64,000 bases of DNA from contig OENT01000241.1 in the NCBI GenBank assembly GCA_900239685.1, positions 62,001-126,000 of the forward strand, written 5' to 3'. The stretch comes from Rotaria macrura. Taxonomy: Eukaryota > Rotifera > Eurotatoria > Philodinida > Philodinidae. Below the pieces are notes generated by a model. It made no database searches, was not told the DNA's origin, and saw nothing but the letters and a program-made list of their open reading frames with translations. The stretch's first letter is position 1. The number at the start of each line of letters is the position of its first letter. The translations under genes and the position numbers were made by a program. This document shows, piece by piece, positions 11,312 to 23,984 of this stretch.

Positions 11312-14045
11312 AATGTTTTGATTTCAAATAAAATATACAACGAAAATTTAAAAAATAAAGTATTAATAGGACGAATCTTATATGATATTTAAATGGCAAG
11401 ATAAAGCTTAGTGAAATGTTGGTTGCCTGCTATTTGTATATTTTCTTCGTCATTCTATACAGCCTTAAAATATGCAGTCAAACGAAAATGTTGTCAATAT
11501 CGGATTTGGTTTTGGATAATTAATAAAACAAATTAGTAATATTGAAGCTGACCTCGAATTTGAATTCTTCCTCTGCATTTACCTGTTGTAAATTTTCTTA
11601 AAATTACAAAAAATTAAAAAGTTGAGTCGATGTGGATGGATGAGTTCATAATATAAGCAGAAACTAAGCGATCATACGATGTATTTCATAACTATTACCA
11701 TCTTGATATAGACGTGTAGTCAATACTGTGTAGTTGTCCTCTTTTCTATTGTATTAGACTTATAGAATTGAACAATCCCATACAGACACGAAAACGATAA
11801 AACGTTATTTTAACGTGTTGAATTGAAATATTTATAAAATCAACGCCATCAAACCCGTTTACTTTACAGATTAAAGAAATAAGCATGTTTTAAAGGATGT
11901 ATTCGACTGATTTAGAAAATCAAAGAGTATTAAGAGGCATAGTTATCGTTTTTAAATGAATTAGGAAAAAAACTAATATGGAAGTAATCACTGCTTATGA
12001 TTCATTCGTATAGAATTGCGCCTGAAGAGAAATATATTTGGAGTAAAGCACAACTATGAATTTATTAATGGCAAGTGCTTCCCTTTCGATTGGGGCACTG
12101 AAAACAAACATAGAATTACTTGCATGTGGGAATCGAACATCAGTTCCAAATCAAAAGGCAAGTTTCTAAAGTATGGATACATAATGAATAACTTCGATTA
12201 AGGATTAATTTGATATTCCATAGAGTAGGTTTTTACATGGCTTGGCATCATCATTTATCCATGAATACTTGCTAAGTATTTGTCTCATTTTAGTCTAGTA
12301 TTGTGTGATTCTTACATCCACAACTAAATGTGTGCATTTGTATTCGAATTCGATTAAGAATACATGTAGCTGTAGAAACTTTATTTCGAAAAATCATATC
12401 ACATGTACTTCTTTCGAATTAACAAACGACACTTTTCTCCAAACTCGAATTCATCACTTCAACATAGAAGAGATCTAATTTGTATCCATTGCCTATGATT
12501 AAAAATCCTTTAAAATAGTATTATTGTAATAAGATTTCTCGTCAAAATAATGGTTGAAATCAATTACACTTTCGTAAAATTGGTTTTCATATGTATGACC
12601 ATGAAACGCACCCTTCTCTCTGTTTTAAGTTGAAAAATCGTTCTGTTTGTGCTTTTTCGAGCTTCTCGCCTCGAGAAGCAGTAATTAGCATACCATATGA
12701 ATCTCTGATTCATATCATGCTTCAAGACCCTATACCATACTATATCTATTTATGTAATTACTAAAACAAATATGAATTATATAAGGACCGATCTATAAGT
12801 TTTAATCGATTAAAAAAATAAATACTTCGATTGAAACTGGATATGGTTGGATTGAAATTCAAATAATGTCTCTAATAGTCATGTTAAAATTGATTAGCGA
12901 TCGAATATCTGATATAAATCGAATTTTTAGAAATTCAACTGATTTTAATCATTATTCCATTTTAAAAAATTCGAAAAAAAATAAAGTTGAAAAGTGTCAT
13001 TATAATTGACTTAAACCAAAAAGAAAATAAACCAAATCAAATTTTTTCTGCTGTTTTTCAACTCCATCATATCTCGTTATTGAGGCAATGGCCTTGTGTA
13101 AATTATGTTTAATATAAGTAGAAAATTTAATTCATGTAGAAATACGGGAGTTGAGTCTAATCGTTATTTGGCTGCCTCGTAAGTATAAGTATGCTTGGTC
13201 GAATATACCCTGAAGTAAGTATTGACTAATTACAATGGGTTTGATTATGAACTGTGTGCACTAGTGTTAAAACGCCCAAATTCAGACATTTCTCTTCGTG
13301 TTCAACGCGTTGAAAAAACCAGAATTGCGGGCGTTTTATCCCTTGAATTCTTGAAATTCATCTGCTTGGGATAGGTGACTGTAGTGCAGTCGGCAATTGG
13401 TTTTTTATGCTGGTTTATCTCTTTATGAAATTTGTAAAGCGTAATGAGCTTATTATATATCCGCTGGTTGGATTTCGTTGTGATTGAATGAACTTATATA
13501 TCGAATTAGTGTATCTCATTGAATGGGTTTCGTGAGTGATATCTCAGTATGATTAGTTTGATTTGAATCAATCTAGCCTTTGTTAATCGTTCGATGAATT
13601 ATTTCGTATTTACTACGGACGACTTTGATTGTTTATACTGCGTCGGATTAATGAAAAAAATGTAATAGACAGGAATGAATCACGTATTTTTTTGTGAATA
13701 GTAATTGACATAGGAAAGGAAGTGTTCTTCGATAGACAGTTAAGATGAAAAGTCAGATTCAATTGATTCTGGTACACGAGTCCCCTGATTTAAGTTTGAA
13801 TGTGATAGAAGTGGGTTCACTTCTTTGTGTGACTATTCGGCAAAGGAAAGAAAAGATTAATCTGTCTAGCGAGAAGCCGTTTAGGAGAAAAGAAGAAAAA
13901 CATTCATTTGGTAGATTATAATATTATCATGAAACGGCTTTCATGGATAGGATGAAAAATACAAGATACTGATGGGATATGAGTGCATCGTACTGCATCA
14001 TACAGTTGTATCCATTTCTGTTAGACGTAGGTGAAGTCAGCACCG

Positions 14046-14375
14046 GATTCGACTATTTCCCATCCGGATTCGCTAGTGAGTCTGTGTTAGTCGTCTCATT
14101 GACTCTGTTCGATGCAGAATTCTATTTCCCATCGATTGGTGCTACTTAATATAGGGGTCGTCGACCAAAAACTAAACATTTCTGCGGCAATACTGTTTGT
14201 CGCAAATGCAATCGGAAAGCAAAAACAGTATTTCCTTTCCGGATTCGCTTGAGAATTTGTGTTAACGGTCTTGTCAGAGTTGCCTAATGAAGATTTCGCG
14301 TTCTATCTCATGGCGTAGTCAAATATTAGGCTTGTCCGCATAAAACGCCGTTTCTGCAGAAAATACTGGTTTTCT
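14046..14375. repeat. Degenerate direct duplication
   Basis: Two diverged copies start at about 14046 (atttcccatccggattcgct) and about 14231 (atttcctttccggattcgct). Both continue through a ctgtgttag/ttgtgttaac stretch and end with a shared tttctgc..aatactg near 14185-14200 and 14351-14370. No coding content recognised. Confidence 0.4.
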
Positions 14376-14765
14376 GACAGGGTCTCAGCAGGAACTCCTG
14401 TCCGAAATTGATGGTGATTATGTGCTGCCCATTTTGGTTGTGGCATTCGAGCCGGAGGTTTAGTTTTGATTAGTGGTTTGAACGTTTGGTGAGTTTCATC
14501 GATCGAGTTTGAATATTGTGATTGTAAGTCTTGTTGCTGTATTTTGTTGTTGTCTAAAATTCGGTATTGTGTAGCCTGACTGATGAGGCATTCGGACTTA
14601 CTGTGTAAGGTACTGCTCTTGATCCAGTATTATGGTCACCAAGCAGTTTTTTAATGCATGGTCGTGGTGGCGAAGGGATTTCCGTCGCTGTTCTGATGTT
14701 ATTGCTGTTGGAATTTCCGTGTTTTATTTGCTCTGATAGTCGCAAACGTATGCTTAGCCTTGCAG

Positions 14766-15825
14766 CAGAGATGTCCATAGCGGTAACTTTCGCTTTTTAG
14801 GCGTCGCGGCGCAGCGCGGTAGCGGTTGAGATTTCTTTTTTTTTCTATAGAACCTACAATACGTAAGTAGATTGTTTCAGTTTGATTCAAAGCAAACCAA
14901 CTTTTCCTTTCTCAATTAGTTCATTTTCGTTGCTCTTTAATCATATAACTGATATATGAACATTGGCATCACGTAATTATATGATGACTTGATGTAGGAT
15001 CATGCTACTAGATTTTCAAGAATTTATATTCTACCTTATTTATAATGGACATACATAACTATACAAACGAAAATGTTTCAATCATCATTAGATGAAAGAA
15101 TTTTAAATGGCAGATATTTTATTTTAAATATTGTAATCTATATTGTCTCATTCATTTACTACTAGATAGTCACATCAGGCAAACCTTTTTTCCATACCGT
15201 CCAGCTAGCCAGACCTCAAGATTTATTTATAGCGCATGAGTTTCTTAGTCAAGATTCTCAAGTACTTCGTGCGCATATCAAATAATGTTTCCATAGGGCC
15301 AGTTGCTTTCTGTAAGTTGCTATAGTCTCTCGCTTTGTCAATGCTAAAATATCAGCTATTCAAACGAAATAAGAATACTCTATTTTATTCATAGAATGCT
15401 TTCTACTTAATTTAATATTTCAAGTTTACAGGTGTTCTCGCTTACTCACAGTATGTTCGTTACTCAATTGAAGGTCTAATAAATGCATGATTGTTGTCCA
15501 TTTCATTCTATACTGATATTTGATCAAATAATTCGTACGAATTGTATGCTATATAATCGATTTTTTATTAGAAAACAGGGAACTTGCTGTAGATCGTACT
15601 ATTTATAACGTCGCGGTACCAGCGCGGCAGCGGCAGCTTAGTTTTTATTGCCATCGCGGCGCATCGTGGCAGCGGCAATTTTTGCTTTTATGCCATCGCG
15701 GCGCGACGCGGCAATGTTTACTTTTCGGACCATCACGGAGCGGCAGCGGGTAAAATCAGATTTTTCTGAGCTCATTGCGGCGCGGCAGCGGCACAGTACC
15801 AGCCGCGATGGACATCTCTGGTCTG
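14766..15825. repeat. GC-rich degenerate repeat arrays flanked by an inverted 12-mer
   Basis: In otherwise AT-rich DNA, units of the type tcgcggcgc.gcgcggcagcgg recur: once at 14800-14828 and about five times at 15606-15810, separated by T-rich spacers. agagatgtccat at 14766-14777 and its reverse complement atggacatctct at about 15810-15821 bracket the region. This resembles a foldback-type element, but the GC units run in the same direction at both sides, so the assignment is tentative. Confidence 0.45.
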
Positions 15826-18800
15826 AACCTAATACAATCGACTGAAATCGATTTTCTAGCTATTGACTGTTGTTTGTCTTGACAAGAGACCGTACGGTGT
15901 TGTGTCGCTTTCGCATATGAAATCTTGACTCTACTTTGTTTTTGTTATTTCTGTGTAGAAGCAATGCAATCACTTTAAGGCTAAACTCACTCAGATCTTG
16001 ATAGTGTACAGATCTTACAGTAATTGAGAAAAGGAAGAAGTTGGAATAGCCCTAACACAGTAGTGTTAAAATTGATTAGCAGTAATTTTGATAGATAATA
16101 CGCGATTGGGTTGACTTCGGTCTAATTGAATTGATTTTTCATTTAAAAATTTCAAAAGTGCTCCATATTGATGGGAAATAGAGAACTGTTGGTCCAGGCT
16201 TTTATGGACCTGGACTTGAAAAAAAGCAAAATTTTTGGACCAGAATCCGGACCCGACTGGGTTCAGACCCATGATATTTTTTGCCAATATGTAGTACGCT
16301 CTGTGTATATGAATAAATAAATGATCAAGGTATCTATCTATTTATTCGCTGTTCTCAGAGTAAAAGTTGACTTACAAATATTTCTTCCTATTCACTTGTT
16401 CATCATACGATGCTTAATAAATTAAATTTCTTTGCTTCACTTAGAAGAACATTATGCTAAGCAAAAAGGGAATGGAACAATTAATTGATAAACAAAATTC
16501 GTCATTGAAACTGAATGCAAACCGGGTCTGAAAATTAATGTAACTTACATTGTGTCTATCTCAATTGAATTAATGTGTAATGACGCGAGTTTCTATTTTG
16601 AAAGTTTCGTTTAGTTTTCACCAAATGTACCTTTCACTAAATTGAAATAGCATTCGCTAATTCTTTTGTATACGATGAAACAGATTTATTTCAAAACGAT
16701 TAATATTCAAAGCCAATTATTTCTATTATGTATTGGTAATACGCGTTTAAATTATTTGTGCACTATGACTGCATTCACATAAACTCGAATTCCAGTAAAT
16801 GATTGAGAGCTCTATGTCACTTTTCAAATACATACAAGACTGAAATGATTCTGAAAATATGGAATTCGATTGGCAATCGGTAAGTTCATCATTGGTCCAT
16901 ACTATAGTGACCTATACAAGAGGAACTATTCAACTGTAAATCTCTTTCATTAATTCATCAGATATGAATCTATGGTCGGTTGTCAGTCAGAATCAATATT
17001 GAACAGGTTAATCAAAACGTAAATTACCAAGATTTAAGCAAGAAAAAATGTTTACGGTAGACATCTTAAATAAATCCGTTAAATTATATACAACAAATAG
17101 CGAACTCTTTCTCAATCAACTGTAAAGTTTAGTTTTCTAAAGAATGCAACAAAACTTTTCTTCAAAGAACAACAGAATTTGTTGCAACCATACCTCAGTG
17201 TGAATGAAATACTATTAACAAAGTATCTTGAAGAGTTATCTTTACAATTCATTCTTTAAACAAAACCATAATTAATATAGGTGATTCTATTAAGTGAATC
17301 AGATATAAAACATATGAATTGATCTTTATCAAATAACTCAATATGCAACTTTCTTGTTGAATGTCTATGTAGTAATGGATGACACAGTGCTTGACAATTA
17401 AGTGAAAGAGATCACTTATTACAATATAAACTGATGAATATTTTTCAAAATAATGAAAAATATGAATGTCAACCAGCGAGAAATTCATAATCACCATTAA
17501 CATTTTAAAAAATCCCGTAATTGAGATGCTCGTGTTAATACATAAAGATCGAAGCAGTACTCTGGATTGGCAATGGCGGCGGAACGTTGTGAAACTGAAT
17601 GATGATCAATTGAAATATCTACTTATTGACCTAAAATAATTTTATACATATCAACATGATGCTATAATCAAGACTCTTTTGATGATAGGTCATGTCAGAC
17701 TGTTTATTTTTATTCGTGACAGAAAAATAGTTCCCCGGTCTTGTCAGTTCTTTGTCAATAGAGTTTTCTAAGCTTTATCAGACAAATAAGTTTGTATCTA
17801 TTGTTTTTGATAATATTGGAAAATTAATTGTAGTTGATGATTTATCAAAAATTAGTAATTATCGGTTGATTCTCAAGTTCATCAAAGGTTTTCGAGAAAT
17901 TATAAATTTTGAGCGCACTTAAGGAGTCAACAAGAGACGACACTTGAGTAACAGAAAATATTTCGCTACTTTTTTTCAAGAATTTCCTTACAGATCATTG
18001 AAATCTATTAAAGCAATATGTTTTGTAAAAATCTTCTGATTATATACGAAAAGATAATGTTTAGGGTTACCAGATCGAAAAGTTAGAAATCGAATTTACC
18101 CTACTAGAGAATTCGGAAACCAATTATCTAACTTTTCAATGCGTAATTTAACATCTTTTCTAAGTAAGATATTCTATCTTCATTGAGTATCATTTATTCC
18201 TGTATATTTCATTGATTGCAATCATTTTTCTCCAGAAAAGACAACATAAGAATAAATATTATATATAAACATACAATTAAAAAGCTAAAGTAACACAAAA
18301 TCGAAGCACGAAATTTCCAACTTGATCAACTTCAAAGCCATACGATTTCGGTCTTACGCAGTTTTCTTGAACTGGAAGTGGTAAAATCAATAGTGCACGC
18401 CTCAAAATTGACACTTTAAGTGAGGAAAAAATCTTTACTCCTTTTTCTATTTGTTATAAAAAACTACAGAAAATGTTTTTCAAGTTTCAGCTATCGTCAT
18501 TTTATCATCTAAACTTAAAAATACTAATACAAAAAAATAAAGTTTACTTGAAACGAAACGTTACTTTTATCTAATTCTTTATGTGATATTATTTTCTTCA
18601 ACACGTCTAATTGTGACACAATCAACTCATGATGATGTATACAAACAATTTTAGAAGTCTTTCTGATTTCCAATACAGTCTTAACTATTTCAATGTGCAT
18701 TTTATTTCGATAATCACTGAATATTTTTTCAAACTTGAAATTCGTATCATTTTAAAGCGAGCAGAAAATGACGTACTGTATTAGATTCAAACACAATAGG

Positions 18801-21800
18801 GAAAAACAAGTTGGTCATGCAGTAAAATATAGGAAAAATTATAAGAAAAGTCATGGTAGAGCGAAAGCTTTTTAAAAAATTCACGATTCGAAAAACGCAG
18901 CAATTTGGAATTTTTTCGATTGACTGCGAAACTCCGTCTTGCAGCTAGATATTCAGATAAGCATGGAAAAAAACTATTTTAAATGACATTTAGTCAGTAT
19001 TTTTGGAGAAAATAAGAAGAAGGATGTTGGAACACATTGAGTTTGGTGTCTATCTATTACATATGACTCTATGATGCGTTTAGTTGACATAACAATTTAT
19101 CTAAATAATATAAAAGCTATTCATTTGAAACATGACGACACAAATAGCGAATTCGTTGCTGTTTTTGAGTTTTTAGTTTTCTTCATCACAACATATGAGT
19201 AGGAACTTTACATAACCAAATGCCCATACTAAAATGAGATTCGTGTTATGAAACGACACACAGTTTAGATGTGAGAAAAGCTGCAATTCTTAATTTGACT
19301 GAGATTAAGCCTACAGGAGCTAAAATCGAGCGATACTCAATCTACAACCAGCTCGTAAGATTCGCCCCTTGTGCCAAACTAGCTTTAATGAAAAACACAC
19401 ATATTTTCTTCCAGGTATCCTTGGTATTTAGATTATCCCTAACTGAATGACATTGGCTAGTAAAAATCAACAGAGATTATGTTCTCAAGTTTTTGTTTCA
19501 GTGATTCATGAATTAGTAGTAGGTGAAAATTTCTAAATTCATCACACATTAATAGATTGAAATTCTTAGAGCTAGAAGGACTGCAAATAACGTATTTTGA
19601 AAAGGACCAGATAAATCAATCGCAAGAAGATGATGCTTGTCGTGTTTTCTTAATACAATTAGTCAACGCGTCTTAAAAAAGATATATACTACATGGAAAG
19701 AAGACAAAATTTTACTGAAGAAGTATTCCTTCAAACTCTTTATAATTCGTGTCGCGATTAGCGATGTGTTGGATGAAGTTGTTCTCGTCGTAATCTTGGT
19801 TCCAGTAGTTTTCTTTTAATCTTCCCATCGTGTTTCTACTATTGGTTAATTTTTGAAAGTCGGGGAATTTTTTCTTTCGTTTTCTAATTAAGATGTGAAT
19901 ATTACTTTCTCCTTCATTCACACTCTAACCTCGTGTATTGATAATGATGCAGTACGATTTTCAATTGATGACGCTGAGTCAAATTATTAGCAGTTGATTC
20001 AAAGTATTACGATTGGTAGTCAAAGCTTGATTATGAAAAACATTTTAGACCTCCCTTACTCTGTCACCCTTCTAATTGATCTGACTTTGGTCGGCTATTA
20101 GGAACACAGGCAATTTTCGTTATCTCAATTTTTACTTTAACCAATAAAGTAAATCCTTTATAATCTTTTTCGTCTTATTCGCTACACATTCTTTTGTTAT
20201 GTATAACTTTTCAACGACAATGAGCTACTGTTCACAGTTGATCGACCTAACGATAAAATATATTCGAACATCAGATTTTGTTTTTGGTCTCATACATCTC
20301 TAATAAAGTAGTCTTGACACAGATGTTATCATCATAAAACTATCCGTTTTATTACTAAAGTTCAAAGAGCAAACATTTGAACGAGTTCTAGACCTTTTAT
20401 GTAATCCTTCTATTAAATTAATTCATGCAAAAGAAATCGAGATAAAAAATAAGAAGATATATTGCATGAATTATGTGGAATAGTATGAACTCTAAGTTTA
20501 AAAAAAAAGGCACAAGTTCTAACCAGATATTGTTTTTACTTGTTTTTGTATTTCTAAATGAATCAAGATTGTCACATGACACAGTTGAATATGAACAATG
20601 AAACAAATGATTTTCTAATGCTTCAAATAAATTTTCATAGAACAATTTGTTTCGTTCATATAACAGAGAAGTCTATGAAGTGTTCCAGATGTCTAAATGT
20701 TCTGAGCGGCATTGATCTATTTTTGTAATGAACATATTTCTCATGTTCTATAGTTATTCGAAATACAAGATCGAAGCATTATAAGAAACAAATAAAAACG
20801 ATATTCATTCGTCCGTATATTAACATCTAATATAAACTATTGTAGGTTTCATCTTCTCGTATCTTTTCTGTCTTAATCACACACATACATATACATGTTC
20901 AATTTCATGCTTGAATTAACAATCATATCATTGAATCTACCATGTAGTTAAACGATTCTCATTCAATTGATCTGATAAAACAAAGTTCAATTTCATAAGA
21001 TGATCATAAATTAGAATTGTCAATTAACCATCAAGATATTGTTTCTTTTCTTGTGTAACATAAGAGTCAAAATACTTGACTAACAACTCATTATATAGAT
21101 GTACGTATTTATCAAAAGAAATGATAGTATGCGCGGCATTGATGCATCGCAGCATGAAACTTGTTGATCGAAAAGTCAATACACGACCAATTTGATTTGA
21201 TTAGAAGGCACAACGACATAATCATATATGTATATGATGTCACTTTTTTTTCTTCTTCGTTTCAAGATCAAAACAAAAAGAATGTGAGCTGGCATGTACA
21301 CAGCAGGACAAAAATACTATCTTATATGTACATCTTTGTAATTATCTTATATTGAAGAATGTTTTTGAAAACTAAATTGACAAAATATGTCAACGTTATT
21401 TGTTTGTATGATTTCAAATCGATTTCCGATAGCTTTTGACTGACGCCAATAACTGTGTAGGTGGAGCATAGCAAATCGAATGTGTATGTGTGTGATTATT
21501 TTTCCAAGACAAAAAAATATCATTTAGTATTGATTGTTGATTCAATACATTAGATTTTTCCCCCTCTATCTCTCTCTCTCTCAGACACGAGCTGTTGTTT
21601 AGATAGTGTGTGTGTAAGGTGTTTTGCCTTTAACAACAATAATATATATATATATATTCTTCACTATCGATGATTACATTTCACACATCATTATACATAT
21701 ATAAGAGACGATCGATTTTTTATTTTTCAATCAACCATGAAGTCCAGAGATTTTCTTTTGAAAAAATAAAATAAAGTAGCAATTGATTGTCGCCATGAAG

Positions 21801-23984
21801 TGGTTTCGATCTTTTATTTTAATATCAAATATGAGATTACATTATCAAAAAAAAGAAAAGAAATAGAAAGAGAGAAAGCCACTTATACTCGACGACAATG
21901 ATTATGATGTGAGAAAAGTACATGAGCATAGTCGGCATGTATTTATATATATATATATACCTAACATGCACCAGTAGCAAATAATTTCAATGATATACTC
22001 GACAAGTGAAAACGAGAGCGCTTATTGATCGCAATGAGGGTAACAATTGATAATCTTTTCCCAGCATTATATTTCGATGAAATTCAAAACATGAATAGAA
22101 CAGCTGTATATCCTCAAAGAAATTATTCGTTCAACTCATCATTAATGATAATGAACTGTAAACAAACTTGACGTTATATATAGATGTGCGTATATTTCCA
22201 ATAGGAGAAACGAGAGAAACAATCGTTTATATAAATAAAAAAATATCTTGACCAATGAGAGTATATCGATATGAAAAGAGAAAAAGAAAAACTTTTCTCT
22301 AAACGTACAATCACAAATATTCTTTACAATTTACAAGGAACAACAATAACAAATGGTTCTGCTGCCATATCATCAGGTTAGTTTGATGCAATTTTTAAAA
22401 TACAAAACGAATCTAGAAAGCGTAACCCGACTTAATTTACATAACGAAATCAAAGATATTCTACTACTGTTACAGATAGACGAAAGAGGCAATCATTGAA
22501 AACAACAAAACTTGAAGGTTTACATTAGAAAACTTAACTTGTTAATTGAAAATGTCACACTCTGTTCGATAGATAATAATCTAGCACACTTTCTTTGAAT
22601 TCTATGATGCTAGAGGCTATTTTGATAGAAAGTCGATAAACTACATAGCTGAATATCTCTTCTCTCGTCAATAAAACTATCTATCTTAAGAAGAAAAAAA
22701 TGTGTTCATCTTAGGCGTGAAAATCATCTTCTTTTAATGTGTCATATATGTACTGAAAAGAAAAGAAAATAGTGAAGATGCCATCAAGCGTGACACCATG
22801 TCAAGCTTCGTTAAACACAATCAATAAAATCCTAATCGAATATAGAGTCAAAATTAGAAAAATGAATGAATACAATTGTGCAATAATTTTCAGATATCGA
22901 TCTGAATGAAACTATCCCATTGAGATTTCGAAAACTTTTTCTTTCGCCATCTTAGAAATAGCATGATCCTCGCACAGAATGAATCTTTGATATTTTTTTT
23001 TTAATTTCAAACCAACTTAACAAATTTCATGCCTAATATGTATTATAAAAACTCGATATGTTCTATTTGATTTCTATTCCGATTGATAATATTTGTCCGT
23101 TGTATACAAACGTACTTGAGATGCTCTTGTATGTATTTATCGCCATATGTATGTGAATGTTATTGGCACTTAAAAGATCTCTCTATTTCATGTTTCCGAT
23201 GGCATTCTATTTTCTATTCGTTTGTTAATGTTAACTGCTAACCCGGATATTGATTTAGTTGCGAGCTGTTTCTCTTTCTTTTTTTTTTAATTTTATTTTC
23301 TGTTACTAATAATAGCCAGAAATGAAAGTAACAGTAGATCGTTTTGATAAAAGAAAAGAAAATAGTAGTGTCGCCTATACGATCATTCTTTTCCATTTGC
23401 GTCGTTCGATCATGGGATGCGTTTTTAGTAGTAATAGCTATTCTCTAGCTCGGATTAAATCATACATACAAGTTGAAGAAAGAGAAAAAAAATCGTTTAC
23501 CCAATCGTCATATTCGTCGAGAATGTAGAAGAAAAAAATGCCGATTGGTTTGTATGAGTTTATTTGATGCCGGAGGGCATGATTGGTCGAAAACAGAGAA
23601 CAAACCCATAGAAAAAAAAATAGAGAGAGGGAGCAAAGTACATTTGGCTCACTATACGTACAGACACACATATATAAAATATTTTTTTTTAATAAATGGA
23701 ATCTACATGTGTCTATTTATAGTTGTTATAATATATTTGTTTATTTTTCTTACAGACATAAAACACGAAGAAAGAAAGAAATACTCGCGTCTATCTCTAT
23801 CTCTCTCTCTCTTTTTCTTCTTCTTCTTCATTGTGCATGTATTTTACGACATTCAGTTAATTTCTTCGTCTGTGTATTTTTATTTTGCTTCGGGTATTTA
23901 TTGTTGTCAACTCATTATCAGTTGTCGAACAGCCGCAGGATCTTGAGAACGAAAAAGAAAAAATAAGTTCAACAACATCGTCAT

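Larger units (their letters stand above)
11312..23984. other. 12.7-kb gene-poor region upstream of AP-2
   Basis: No open frame here resembles a known protein, and no exon chain with consistent splice phases was found on either strand. It contains the ACE promoter at its left end, GC-rich repeat arrays at 14766-14830 and 15606-15825, a degenerate duplication at 14046-14375, microsatellites (CT at about 21566, AT at about 21640 and 21945), and purine/pyrimidine-rich sequence just before AP-2 that may be its 5' UTR. Since the next gene is a developmental transcription factor, distal regulatory DNA is a reasonable inference. Confidence 0.5.

Noticed and set aside
12110..12150. GTTCGATTCCC on the minus strand resembling a tRNA T-arm
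   Set aside because: The stem flanking the loop does not pair and no acceptor stem is present.
16066..16287. Minus-strand 73-codon frame with a tggacc/ggtcca inverted motif nearby
   Set aside because: No family resemblance; the inverted motif is short and could be chance.
23473..23966. Overlapping frames rich in Lys/Arg/Phe before AP-2
   Set aside because: Driven by purine and pyrimidine tracts; more likely 5' UTR or low-complexity DNA.
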